DNA of 64,000 nt, taken from the NCBI GenBank assembly GCA_963841325.1, contig CAWJBZ010000002.1:1-64000 (forward strand), read 5' to 3'. The translations under genes and the position numbers were made by a program. Source of the DNA: CAVPPA01 sp963841325. Its GTDB lineage: Bacteria > Patescibacteriota > Saccharimonadia > Saccharimonadales > UBA4665. Of the stretch, positions 42,890 to 51,860 are shown one piece after another. The notes below the pieces were generated by a model. That model saw nothing but the letters and a program-made list of their open reading frames with translations. It was not told where the DNA came from and searched no databases. Within the stretch, counting starts at the first letter, position 1. Each line of letters starts with the position of its first letter.

Positions 42890-44191
42890 CTATACGGGCG
42901 GCGGAGTTGGATCCGGACCAGAGGTGCCTCCACCTCCCGGACCAGGGTTGGGTGTCCCCGATGGTGACGGAGGCGGACTAGGATCCGGCGTCTGAGTCGG
43001 AGGCGAAGGAGGCACTGTTGGTACACCAGGAGTCGGCGTGGATGCCGGTGTTGGTGTCGGGTTTTGATCCTGAACTGGGATCGTCACCTGACTTGGTGAT
43101 GTACAAACCGGACATGGTGTCGGCTTGGGTTTCGGTGTACAGGTTCGAGACGGCGTGGGTGTCGACGTTGGTGTGGCAATCGGCGTGGGTGTCGGTGTTA
43201 CGCATGGCGGGGGACCAGGTGTGACAACATTGCCACACTTGGCTTCAATGTAGATCGTCGTGCCATCTGGCAAAACGATCTTGATTGCTTTTTGTCCGCT
43301 ACCATTGGAATAGCCGTAGGGAACTACCTGATTACCCTGAGTAGTGGTGTTAGTACCACTAGCTGGCAGAGTAGCCGGAGTTACCTGTGCCTCCGCGATG
43401 GCCGACTGCATCTGTTCGACCAGAGTCGACGCCGCTTGTGTCGCGCACCCGTTAGTTACTAGCGTGCTGGGGTTCACCTGTTCGTGAAGCACAGGATTGG
43501 CCACATACGCCAGAACTCCCGGATAGACTTGGAGTTTGGTCAGCCACTGTTGAGCCGCTTCTTTCGACTGGGCGTCGTTGACCGCAGACTCAATGGCTGG
43601 AACGCCACTCTCGATCAGGTTTCCGTTGTCCGGAGGTGGCAGCATCTTCCATAGGCAGGTTAAAGGTGTAGGCGAGGGTAATGGTGAAGATGCTGTACTG
43701 GTTCCCGTACGATGGGTGACCGAGACGCTTGAACCGGCTGCCAGAACAGGCCCGAACCAACCGATGCACACAATGGCAACGACTACCAGTGCGACACCAA
43801 TAGCTCGGATCAGCCCCAGCAGCAAAGGTACTGCAACCCAGATGATGGCAATCACCGCACCAGCCGCCAAGACAATCCAGAACCAAACAGGATAGCCTCC
43901 GCTGGAATGGTGAATAGACTGCCAGATTATCTGAGTGCAGATCCAGATAGGCAGAAACGCCAGCAGCGCAAATGCACCACTGATCAGCCTCTGCTGTCTC
44001 TTGAGTTCGTTGCTTCTGAAGGCCAAACGCCACGAGGCCAGAAGCATCGTTGCTGCCAGTACGAATGCAATCAGCGCCAAAAGCGCTTCAGCAGCGACTG
44101 GTACGTCGGGTTGTGGGAGGAATGCAAAAAGCAATCCGAGACCCACAGCCGCCAGGATTGCTACCGCGAGGGCAGGTCTCCAGACTTTCAT
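42890..44191 (-). CDS. Membrane protein with Thr/Pro-rich external stalk (cassette H gene 2)
   Basis: 433 aa. Four or five membrane helices in the first 150 residues (for example LAVAILAAVGLGLLFAFL and AIGVALVVVAIVCIGWFGPV), then an external domain of about 140 residues, then a long TP/PS repeat tail from about 330 to the end. No family recognised. ATG overlaps the stop of gene 1 (ATGA), so the two are coupled. GC-rich like the other cassettes and much larger than their genes. Confidence 0.75.
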   Translation of the reverse strand: MKVWRPALAVAILAAVGLGLLFAFLPQPDVPVAAEALLALIAFVLAATMLLASWRLAFRSNELKRQQRLISGAFALLAFLPIWICTQIIWQSIHHSSGGYPVWFWIVLAAGAVIAIIWVAVPLLLGLIRAIGVALVVVAIVCIGWFGPVLAAGSSVSVTHRTGTSTASSPLPSPTPLTCLWKMLPPPDNGNLIESGVPAIESAVNDAQSKEAAQQWLTKLQVYPGVLAYVANPVLHEQVNPSTLVTNGCATQAASTLVEQMQSAIAEAQVTPATLPASGTNTTTQGNQVVPYGYSNGSGQKAIKIVLPDGTTIYIEAKCGNVVTPGPPPCVTPTPTPIATPTSTPTPSRTCTPKPKPTPCPVCTSPSQVTIPVQDQNPTPTPASTPTPGVPTVPPSPPTQTPDPSPPPSPSGTPNPGPGGGGTSGPDPTPPPV

Positions 44192-44595
44192 AGGTCTCTC
44201 CTTGGTGTAGGCTCAGCGTCAAGCCGGTTGAAGAACCTTCTGACATAACGCCAGAATCTCTGACTTGAGGTCGGTGCTTCCGCACGCAGTTCGGGCTCCG
44301 ATGATGGAGCGGGTGGTTGTGGACTCACAAGGATGTGAGGCTCCACAGGGAGTTGGATCCTGGAAGACCCGCCTTCGAGCCGATCGATTGCTCGTTGCGC
44401 AACTTCCAGAACGTTTTGAACCTGATCTGCCTTCTCTTCCAGCGCCGCTTGGATTTGTTGCGAAATTTCCACAACAGTTCGCCACGAGGCCAGACTGTCA
44501 CCCCTAGAAAGGATGACTAGATTAGGCAGCTGATTGACGCCATCCAGAAGAGGCTTGAGCTTCTTCGATAGTTGGCTCGGGGTAGGATCTCCCAT
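44188..44595 (-). CDS. Small charged hypothetical protein (135 aa, cassette H gene 1)
   Basis: Start at the ATG at 44595 (MGDPTPSQLSKKL) with AAGGAG upstream; the longer frame has no ribosome site. Contains a coiled-coil-like helix (AALEEKADQVQNVLEVAQRA) and a basic aromatic C-terminus (RFWRYVRRFFNRLD). Could associate with the membrane protein encoded next. Confidence 0.7.
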   Translation of the reverse strand: MGDPTPSQLSKKLKPLLDGVNQLPNLVILSRGDSLASWRTVVEISQQIQAALEEKADQVQNVLEVAQRAIDRLEGGSSRIQLPVEPHILVSPQPPAPSSEPELRAEAPTSSQRFWRYVRRFFNRLDAEPTPRRDL

Positions 44596-44813
44596 GGTCA
44601 GAATTTCTCCTTGTTGTTTTTGAATCCTTATGGAATCTAAGAAAGGATACGGCACATTATCAACAAGAGGGGAAGTCTTATTAACAATATGCCGATCCTT
44701 TCACAATCAGGAGAATTTTAGCCATATGAATAGGTTATTTACGTAGTCACATAATTGCGCTCAAGCTAGCGGAGGCAAATACTTAAAAAGTAACTGCCTG
44801 CAACGCTTTCAGC

Positions 44814-45126
44814 GAGTGCAGACCGGACTTGATTATCTTGTCGATAGCCGAGTTTGGTCTGCACTCCTAGTTGAACGCAAAAGACATCATACTTATAGTT
44901 TATATAAGACATGATGTTCATGGACTGTAATGATTCGACTTGTTAAAGTGCCATTGTTGATCACGGGCTTGGAGCGACAATCGGTAAAAAATAAAAGAGC
45001 AGCTTGGTGGAAAACATCCAATAGCTGCTGAATACTCCACCGATTATCAATGTCCTTTACGGGTAAAACACCCACACCCGACAACAAGGATAAATCTAAG
45101 GTATCACATAATTGAGTTATTGTCAA
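44814..45126 (-). other. Unassigned unit: 77-codon frame or structured RNA ended by a strong hairpin
   Basis: A frame runs 45126-44893 from a TTG, but that TTG is part of a TTGACA box (45121-45126) with TACCTT 17 nt on, so it is more likely a promoter. Inside are CGGGT/ACCCG and GGTGGA/TCCACC hairpins. Downstream, GAGTGCAGACC/GGTCTGCACTC (44814-44866) is an 11-bp perfect hairpin like the cassette 3' hairpins. No flanking inverted repeat was found. Confidence 0.4.
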
Positions 45127-45282
45127 CTATAAGCGCAAGCACTTAGTATTCGGTATATAGGTTAATTTTTTAATTATTGTTTATCTAGTAATTACTGAGT
45201 TAGTTAAGTTTGGGTATTTAATTTTATTAATTAGTTCAGATTTAAAAGCTATACTTCAGTTTTACCTTTATAATTAGCTTTG

Positions 45283-46683
45283 ATGGGGAATGATCAATTA
45301 GAGCCGGTGATCTTCGTGATTTTTGGGATAACCGGTAATTTAGCTCAACAACGGTTACTACCGGCACTCTATCATCTGTTAAAAGATAATCTGTTGCCGG
45401 AACAGATGGAAATCGTCGGGATCAGCCGCCGCCGGATTAGCGTCAAAGAATTACTTAAAAATGTCGAGCTCTGTGTGCTGGAGACCGATCACATCTGTGA
45501 CCCAGAAGTCTTAAAAGCCTTTCAACACAAACTGAAGATGTTACAACTAGATCCAGCCAAAGAATCTGATTATGATAAGCTGCATAAATTTCTGCAAACT
45601 ATAGAAGACACTCACGGCCGGTGTATGAATTGGTTATTTTACTTATCCATTCCACCCCACGTCTATGAACCAGTTATCCGTAATCTCGGCCGGCGCCATC
45701 TAAACCAAGGCTGCCGACATCACCGGGGAGTAACCCGTCTGTTGGTGGAGAAACCGTTTGGTTATGATCTGGTTTCCGCCCAGGATTTAATTCAATCAAC
45801 TAATCGGTATTTCTCAGAGGACCAGATATTCCGGATCGATCATTATCTGGCTAAAGAAACGGTTCAAAATATCTTGGTTTTCCGCACCGAAAATCCGATC
45901 TTTAGCAGTCTTTGGGATCACCATTCCATTCGCAGTATTAACATCGATTTATACGAAACGATTGGCATCGACGGCCGAGTCGATTTTTATGAAAATGTCG
46001 GAGCCTTACGCGATGTCGTCCAAAACCATTTGTTGCAGTTAATGGCCTTAATTACCATGGAGATACCTAAAAATATCCGTGATAATCAAAGTTTACATCA
46101 AGCTAAGCAAGTCCTATTTGATCAGGTTAAAACGGTTGATCTGAAAAAGGCTAGTGTGGTGCGGGCGCAGTATAAAGGCTACCGGGTCGAGGTTAATAAC
46201 CGTCGGTCGACAACTGAAACTTATGTCAGTTTGAAGCTTTATATTGATAACCAGCGCTGGCACGGAGTACCCATCCGGATTACCACCGGTAAAGCCCTGA
46301 ATGATGACCGTACTACCATTCAGCTGGTTTTTGCGGCAACTAATGGTATGACTACCAACACCTTAACTTTTCGGGTTCAGCCTAATGAGGGCATCGATAT
46401 TGATCTAGTAGTCAAACGACCGGGGTTTGAAGACAAAACCGAAACCACCCGAATGGATTTCAAATATCAAGATACTTTTATCGAACCCGGGCATCCGGAT
46501 GCCTACGAACGGGTGCTGGTTGATGCTGTTAAGGGTGATCACAGTTTATTCGCCACCAGCCAAGAAGTGTTAGCCACCTGGCGCATATTGCAACCGGTCT
46601 TAAATGCCTGGGAAAAGCGGAGTGACGATTTAAAATGCTACCCGATTGGATCAGCTGGACCAGTTCAGCGTCCATCAGATTAA
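45283..46683 (+). CDS. zwf: Glucose-6-phosphate 1-dehydrogenase
   Basis: 466 aa from the ATG at 45283. NADP-binding N-terminus VIFVIFGITGNLAQQRLLPA, then the substrate and catalytic motif RIDHYLAKE near residue 185, and the C-terminal (beta+alpha) domain with VRAQYKGYR and QDTFIEPGHPDAYERVL. Catalyses the first step of the oxidative pentose phosphate pathway, making NADPH. A TATAAT box at 45269-45274 lies only 8 nt before the ATG, so the mRNA is leaderless. No gnd or pgl in the window. Confidence 0.95.
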   Translation: MGNDQLEPVIFVIFGITGNLAQQRLLPALYHLLKDNLLPEQMEIVGISRRRISVKELLKNVELCVLETDHICDPEVLKAFQHKLKMLQLDPAKESDYDKLHKFLQTIEDTHGRCMNWLFYLSIPPHVYEPVIRNLGRRHLNQGCRHHRGVTRLLVEKPFGYDLVSAQDLIQSTNRYFSEDQIFRIDHYLAKETVQNILVFRTENPIFSSLWDHHSIRSINIDLYETIGIDGRVDFYENVGALRDVVQNHLLQLMALITMEIPKNIRDNQSLHQAKQVLFDQVKTVDLKKASVVRAQYKGYRVEVNNRRSTTETYVSLKLYIDNQRWHGVPIRITTGKALNDDRTTIQLVFAATNGMTTNTLTFRVQPNEGIDIDLVVKRPGFEDKTETTRMDFKYQDTFIEPGHPDAYERVLVDAVKGDHSLFATSQEVLATWRILQPVLNAWEKRSDDLKCYPIGSAGPVQRPSD

Positions 46684-46713
46684 TTAGTTACGAATTGGCT
46701 AAGGCATATGCTT

Positions 46714-46719
46714 TATAAT
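46714..46719 (+). promoter_or_regulatory. Extended -10 box of the MarP-like gene
   Basis: TATGCTT-TATAAT with the ATG at 46729; predicted leader 2-4 nt. A clear example of the promoter style used by the non-cassette genes. Confidence 0.75.
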
Positions 46720-46728
46720 TAGAAATCA

Positions 46729-47901
46729 ATGAACTTAGTTGATGTTTTAATTATTGTGTTGATGATTGGCGCACTGATCAGAGGACTGGAGCTTGGGTTC
46801 GTCCGTCAATTGTTTTCCACCGTCGGTTTTTTTGGCGGCTTATTACTCGGGGCCTTTTTAGAACCTCATGATGTTGGGCTAGTACATACTCCCTTGAGCC
46901 GGCTAATTTTGACCTTAGCAGTTACCTTAGGCTTAGCTTTGATTTTGCTGTCTGTTGGCGAGTTTATTGGAGTAATTATTAAAAAGAAGTTGCAAATCAG
47001 TAAAAGTCTTAATTACGTTGACAACTCCTTTGGTTCTGGTTTAGCGATCGTATCAATCCTGGCCTTGGTTTGGTTAAGTGCCGCTATCTTGGTGACCTTA
47101 CCGTATCAAAACGTCCAAACCAGTATTCGAGGTTCGAAAATTATCTCTGTTCTTGATCAAAACCTGCCGCCAACACCGAACATTATTGCCGATATCGGGC
47201 ATCTGATTGCTCCCAACGGCTTCCCGAAAGTATTTATCGGCCAGGAACCTTCACCTTCCAGCGCCACCCCGCCGACCCCAACTGCCTTATCTGCGGCAGT
47301 CATTAGAGACCGAGCTTCAGTAGTTAAAATCGAAGGGCAGGGTTGTGGCGGGATTGTCGAAGGCTCTGGTTTTGTAATTGGTAGTAATTTGGTAGCTACC
47401 GATGCCCACGTCATAGCTGGTATTTACCAACCATACGTGATCGACGCTAATGGTACGCACCTCGCGACACCGATTTGGTTTGATCCGAATCTGGATTTTG
47501 CAGTACTGCGGGTTTCTAACTTAGCCGGTAACCCGCTGACCTTTATTAGTGATACCGTCGGCCACGGTACTCAAGGTGGTGTTTTAGGTTATCCGGGGGG
47601 CGGACCATTTACGGCTGATACAGCCGCGGTATTAGATGAATTTACAGCGGTAGGTCGAAATATTTATGATCAGGGGACTACTGAACGTGATGTTTATTCT
47701 ATCAGTGCCGATGTCATACCTGGCAATTCAGGTGGCCCGTTAGTTAATCTTAGTGGCGATGTTGTTGGCGTTGTCTTTGCTGCTTCCACCGAATATAACA
47801 ACGTCGGTTATGCTCTCAGTGCGCCCCAAGTGGTCCACGAAGTTAATGAAGCTCGAGCGGCCAACCAAACGGTTAGTACCGGCAGCTGCGCCCAAGAATA
47901 A
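46729..47901 (+). CDS. CvpA-domain membrane serine protease (MarP-like)
   Basis: 390 aa. Four membrane helices in the first 125 residues form a CvpA-like module, followed by a linker and a chymotrypsin-fold protease. Catalytic His in ATDAHVIAG, Asp in LDFAVLRV, Ser in GNSGGPL. Two further cysteines (CGG region and the C-terminus) may form a disulfide. MarP in mycobacteria protects against acid and oxidative stress by processing wall enzymes; a similar envelope role is likely. Confidence 0.85.
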   Translation: MNLVDVLIIVLMIGALIRGLELGFVRQLFSTVGFFGGLLLGAFLEPHDVGLVHTPLSRLILTLAVTLGLALILLSVGEFIGVIIKKKLQISKSLNYVDNSFGSGLAIVSILALVWLSAAILVTLPYQNVQTSIRGSKIISVLDQNLPPTPNIIADIGHLIAPNGFPKVFIGQEPSPSSATPPTPTALSAAVIRDRASVVKIEGQGCGGIVEGSGFVIGSNLVATDAHVIAGIYQPYVIDANGTHLATPIWFDPNLDFAVLRVSNLAGNPLTFISDTVGHGTQGGVLGYPGGGPFTADTAAVLDEFTAVGRNIYDQGTTERDVYSISADVIPGNSGGPLVNLSGDVVGVVFAASTEYNNVGYALSAPQVVHEVNEARAANQTVSTGSCAQE

Positions 47902-47942
47902 AATGTTATACTGAGTGAGAATTAGAACACTTCAAAATATCC

Positions 47943-48557
47943 ATGGCTAATCAGCAAGTTAGTAATCCATCACGACTAAGCAAAACTTTACCGTATATTT
48001 TGATTATCGGTGGGGTAATTGCTTTGGTTTGCTCTTTTTTGCTGTTGCAAGACAAAATTAATTTACTGATCAATCCGCATTTTCGCCCAAATTGCGATCT
48101 TAACCCGATAGTTAGTTGCAGCGATGTGATGACCAGTAAACAGGGTTCGGTTGTCGGTTTCCCTAACCCAATTATCGGCATGGCTGCCTACCCGGTATTA
48201 ATTACCATTGGTGTCAGCCAGTTGGCCGGAGCGACCTTTAAACGCTGGTTGTGGCAGTTGCTGAACTTCGGGTTGTTATTAGCATCCATATTTATCTTAT
48301 GGTTATTCATTCAGAGTGTTTACTTTATCCAGGCCCTTTGTCCGTATTGTATGGTGGTCTGGGTCATGACTATTACTCTGCTTTGGTACGTAACACTTTA
48401 TAACCTTGAGGCGGGAAACTTAGTGCTTGGTAACCAATACCGCCGATTGGTTCGGTTTGCTCGTCAGCATCATCTCGAAATCTTAGTGTCATTATTTATA
48501 ATTGTCATTGTCTTAATCCTGCAACATTTTTGGTATTACTATGGCAAATACTTTTAA
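47943..48557 (+). CDS. Vitamin K epoxide reductase (VKOR) family protein
   Basis: 204 aa, about five helices. Loop cysteines NCDLNPIVSC and the active-site CPYC in helix 4. Bacterial VKOR reoxidises a DsbA-like partner and passes electrons to quinone, supporting disulfide formation in exported proteins, which fits the Cys-bearing surface proteins nearby. Follows the MarP-like protease by 41 bp. Confidence 0.9.
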   Translation: MANQQVSNPSRLSKTLPYILIIGGVIALVCSFLLLQDKINLLINPHFRPNCDLNPIVSCSDVMTSKQGSVVGFPNPIIGMAAYPVLITIGVSQLAGATFKRWLWQLLNFGLLLASIFILWLFIQSVYFIQALCPYCMVVWVMTITLLWYVTLYNLEAGNLVLGNQYRRLVRFARQHHLEILVSLFIIVIVLILQHFWYYYGKYF

Positions 48558-48609
48558 ACTGTATAAACTAAGAACTGATAAGCGGTAAAACAAAAGGATC
48601 TAAATATTA

Positions 48610-49980
48610 ATGAAAAAGGACGAGGTTGTTACCAAGGTTGTTGAAGCCCCGGCCGAATTATTAGAGAAGTCTATAGAAGTTTCTCAAGAAGTTAGTCATA
48701 CTTTACACGGTGATCAAACCGCTCGCCGGACCAAGGATTATTGGAATGAGTTAGGACCGGGCTTAACTACTGGTGCTTCGGATGACGATCCATCAGGTAT
48801 CGGAACCTATTCCCAAGCTGGCGCCCAATATGGTTTTCAATTACTCTGGTTGGCTGCATTTACTTTTCCGTTAATGGCTGTCGTTCAAGAGATGTGTGCC
48901 CGCATCGGTATCACTACTGGTCGCGGGTTGGCTGGCAATATTCGAGTTATGTATTCACGCAAGGCACTTTATCTTTGCGCGACTTTACTATTTGTGGCTA
49001 ATACCTTTAATATTGGTGCCGACCTGGGTGTGATGTCTAGAAGTATTCAATTACTTTTTCCATCCTGGAATTTTGTAATTCTAATTGTCGGCCTGACGAT
49101 ACTTTTACTTTGGCTTCAAATCTTTACGCCATATAAACGTTATGCCAAATATTTAAAGTGGTTATCTTTGGTGTTATTTGCTTATGTCATTTCCGCTTTC
49201 TTAGCCCATCTTAATTGGGGTCACGTGTTGCAACACTCAGTTGTGCCGAGCATTTCATTTAGCAAAGACCAGTTTCTGTTAATTTGCGGCATTTTAGGTA
49301 CGACTATCTCACCCTATTTGTTTTTCTGGCAAACCTCCCAAGAGGTTGAGGATAAAATTGTCCAGGGCCAAACTACCATTAAAATGCGTCAACAATCGGC
49401 TTCTCCTCAAGAAGTTCATAAAATGCGGGTAGATGTTTGGTCGGGTATGTTTTTATCTAATATCGCCATGTTCTTTATTATTGCCGCTTGTGGAGGACTG
49501 TTATTTACTCATGGGATAACCAATATTCAGTCAGCTTCACAAGCGGCTCAAGCTCTGCGCCCGTTTGCCGGTAGTGCAACTTATTTCTTGTTCATGATCG
49601 GTATTATCGGCGTTGGTATGTTGGCCATTCCGGTATTAGCTGGTTCTAGTTCGTACGCCATCGCCGAAAGCTTGCATCAACGGAGCAGTTTGGGTATGAA
49701 ACTTAAACAAGCTTACGCCTTTTACGGAGTGGTTATCATATCAATGTTAGTTGGTCTAGCCATTAATTTCATTGGCTTGAATCCAATTAAAGCGTTAATT
49801 TATGCCGCCATCTTAAACGGCTTAGTAGCACCAGTCGTTTTAGTATTCATCCTACTCTTAAGCAGTAATCGTAAAGTGATGGGTGAGTGGGTTAATGGTA
49901 AATGGTCTAAGATTTTCGGTTGGATAACGGTATTACTGATGGGTGTTGCCGGAATAGCGGCCATTATTTCGATGTTCTAA
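48610..49980 (+). CDS. NRAMP-related divalent-metal transporter
   Basis: 456 aa, 11 predicted helices after a 40-residue polar N-terminus. Helix 1 reads GASDDDPSGIGTYSQ where classical NRAMP has DPGN, and helix 6 has GTTISPYLFFWQ where classical NRAMP has MPHNLYLH. The fold is NRAMP but both metal-ligand motifs are altered, so the substrate may not be Mn or Fe. No family-specific regulator nearby. Confidence 0.8.
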   Translation: MKKDEVVTKVVEAPAELLEKSIEVSQEVSHTLHGDQTARRTKDYWNELGPGLTTGASDDDPSGIGTYSQAGAQYGFQLLWLAAFTFPLMAVVQEMCARIGITTGRGLAGNIRVMYSRKALYLCATLLFVANTFNIGADLGVMSRSIQLLFPSWNFVILIVGLTILLLWLQIFTPYKRYAKYLKWLSLVLFAYVISAFLAHLNWGHVLQHSVVPSISFSKDQFLLICGILGTTISPYLFFWQTSQEVEDKIVQGQTTIKMRQQSASPQEVHKMRVDVWSGMFLSNIAMFFIIAACGGLLFTHGITNIQSASQAAQALRPFAGSATYFLFMIGIIGVGMLAIPVLAGSSSYAIAESLHQRSSLGMKLKQAYAFYGVVIISMLVGLAINFIGLNPIKALIYAAILNGLVAPVVLVFILLLSSNRKVMGEWVNGKWSKIFGWITVLLMGVAGIAAIISMF

Positions 49981-50104
49981 TATCTAACCAGCAGTCTCAT
50001 AGCTATAGATAATTGTCAATAACTTATCTAATAGACAGTTGACTCTTCGGTCACATAATAGGCGCTAAGTTCGTTGAGCCAAGTTGTGCTCCGAATCGTA
50101 TCTT

Positions 50105-50746
50105 GACAGGTGTGAAGCATAAAATGCGATGTGAGCTAATAAACGATAAGGTAGGTCATTTGCTAGCTCGCATCGATACCAACCCAGTCCATTTAGCTAA
50201 TTCATTGCTTTAGGGTGCCTAGCTCCCCAACCATAACTATGGCCTTTACTAAGGAGTAACAACCGAGAGACCACTGACAACCGTCAAATAAATGGCGAAA
50301 ACCGCCAAGGGAGAGCTCAAATGTCTAACGGGGCTGACAACCACGAGGCTGAATCTTTTCAGGTCCGGCAAATGACCCATCTCGCAATACCAAGCCACTT
50401 TCTGGTGGTTAGGTGTAACCGCATCTTTACGCAGGATCAGAGAGGCGAAATTGAGTTGTTGCTAATGCAGCGATTTCGGTCTCATCCGGAGCTTGAGCAG
50501 GCCGTAGCGGCAATCAAGTGGGATTCAATCAAGAACACTATTACCTGCGTCCTGGCTAACCGCAGACACTCAAACGACACCACCCAGGCGATCGTTAAAA
50601 TCATGAAAGTTTGTCTGTATAAGTTCAGTATTCGCCTAACGGAAGTGCCGGCTGGTAACTAGCACTCTGGCGATGCGAATGGATGGGCTGTTTTCAAAAG
50701 AATAGATGATCAGCTACTGATCTCTTCTTTTAAATTCACACCTGTC
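50105..50746 (+). repeat. Cassette J: flanking 12-bp perfect inverted repeat
   Basis: GACAGGTGTGAA at 50105-50116 faces TTCACACCTGTC at 50735-50746. Plus-strand cassette. Its leader has a 12-bp hairpin CGATGTGAGCTA/TAGCTCGCATCG (50127-50175, one wobble). Its tail has GATCAG/CTGATC (50707-50721) followed by TCTTCTTTT, a probable terminator. Gene-free leader 49981-50320 otherwise holds no ORF. Confidence 0.75.
50321..50662 (+). CDS. Hypothetical protein (113 aa, cassette J)
   Basis: Soluble, mixed alpha/beta, no family recognised (contains SHFLVVRCNRIFTQDQRGEI). ATG start with AAGGGAGAG upstream. GC-richer than the flanks. Only gene of the cassette. Confidence 0.7.
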   Translation: MSNGADNHEAESFQVRQMTHLAIPSHFLVVRCNRIFTQDQRGEIELLLMQRFRSHPELEQAVAAIKWDSIKNTITCVLANRRHSNDTTQAIVKIMKVCLYKFSIRLTEVPAGN

Positions 50747-50771
50747 TATTCGCTCCAGCTAAAATAGTAAT

Positions 50772-51026
50772 TTATATCTCTACTTTAAGTTTTATACCGG
50801 TTTCTTGAGCAATTTGTAATATTGCATCTCGTAATTTATCTAATTGATGAGACATAAACTTCATTTCATTATGATAATCACGTACTTGAGCACTAAGTTC
50901 GGCTATTGCCATGCGAATATCCGCTCGATCTAGTCTGGCTTCCTCAAACTTAGAGTCCGTCGTGTTAAATCGTTTCTCAACATATTTGAATAGCTTGGTA
51001 AATTGATCATCGCTCATGGTGTCCAT
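50772..51026 (-). CDS. Small coiled-coil protein (84 aa)
   Basis: Almost wholly helical with heptad-like spacing (KLFKYVEKRFNTTDSKF, then HNEMKFMSHQLDKLRDAI). Small proteins of this type are common orphans in candidate-phyla genomes. Two in-frame ATGs are 4 codons apart; either could start. Confidence 0.7.
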   Translation of the reverse strand: MDTMSDDQFTKLFKYVEKRFNTTDSKFEEARLDRADIRMAIAELSAQVRDYHNEMKFMSHQLDKLRDAILQIAQETGIKLKVEI

Positions 51027-51152
51027 TATTATATATCTACAGCTTGTTCGTTGCTAGGTTCGAATCTCTTATCCCCAGCCAAGCTAGTATGCAGCGTGGA
51101 TTTCTAAAATATAATACTTGATATTATACGTATACTTTGCTAATATATACGT

Positions 51153-51395
51153 ATGAAGACAAAACTTACTCTTAGCGTAGATAAAGAACTTGTGAAATTC
51201 GCACGTCATCAGGCTAAAAGTGACGGGAAGTCTGTTTCGAGTGTTTTCTCCGAGTTTTTATTAAGCCGTAAAGCACAAGCTGAACATCAGGCAGTTCCCA
51301 AAACAAGCGAAATGGTTGGTTCTTTAAAGGTTTATAAGATTGACGATTCAAAGGCTGCTTTACGGAAATCCTATGCAAGAAAATATACTTATTGA
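51153..51395 (+). CDS. Antitoxin of a PIN-type toxin-antitoxin pair
   Basis: 80 aa. N-terminal ribbon-helix-helix-like segment KLTLSVDKELVKFARHQAK, basic C-terminus. Leaderless: TAATAT at 51141-51146 directly precedes the ATG. TACGTA occurs twice in the promoter (about 51127 and 51148), a likely operator for autoregulation. Overlaps the toxin start. Confidence 0.8.
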   Translation: MKTKLTLSVDKELVKFARHQAKSDGKSVSSVFSEFLLSRKAQAEHQAVPKTSEMVGSLKVYKIDDSKAALRKSYARKYTY

Positions 51396-51777
51396 TTTAA
51401 ATATTGTCCTCGATGTTTTACTGGAGAGAAAAGGTTTTGAGGCATCAAAGCGGATACTTGAGCTCAACGAATCAGAAAATTACAAGCTACATATAAGCGC
51501 GCATTTAGTTACAACTTTTGCTTATTTGCTGGAAGAGGCTAAAGTGCCTGTTAGAGAAATACAAGTACATATTAAATGGCTAATAGAGACACTGAATGTA
51601 GTACCAGTTGATGGTATAGTTTTAAAAAATGCCTTAAAAAGCCATATAAAAGACTACGAAGATGCTGTAGTTGAACAAGCTGCAATTATCTGTAAAGCAA
51701 CTACGATCATCACTCGTAATATAAAAGATTTCAACCTAAGTGTTATTCCGGCACTAAAGCCAGAAGATTACTTCTAA
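51373..51777 (+). CDS. PIN-domain ribonuclease toxin (VapC-like)
   Basis: 134 aa from the ATG at 51373. PIN pattern: acidic residues in LIDLNIVLDVLLER at the start, DYEDAVVEQAA in the middle and TIITRNIKDF near the end. Expected to cut RNA when released from the upstream antitoxin. Confidence 0.85.
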   Translation: MQENILIDLNIVLDVLLERKGFEASKRILELNESENYKLHISAHLVTTFAYLLEEAKVPVREIQVHIKWLIETLNVVPVDGIVLKNALKSHIKDYEDAVVEQAAIICKATTIITRNIKDFNLSVIPALKPEDYF

Positions 51778-51860
51778 GAGTTGGCCACCAAACTAGTTCT
51801 GACTTCGTCCACCAAGGCCAGAATCAATTCAGATCCAAATTTGAATTAGAGATAATTAGT

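Larger units (their letters stand above)
42716..44707 (-). repeat. Cassette H: flanking 16-17 bp inverted repeat with competing leader hairpin
   Basis: ATTGTTAAAGATCGGC at 42716-42731 faces GCCGATCCTTTCACAAT at 44691-44707 (one mismatch and one indel). The minus-strand RNA should start at this arm, a few nt after TGGC-TAAAAT. The same leader arm (AAAGGATCGGCATATT) can also pair locally with AATGTGCCGTATCCTTT (44643-44659), so the tail and the local hairpin would compete. CCCGAC-taaaa-GTCGGG lies near the left end (about 42738-42754). Confidence 0.65.
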
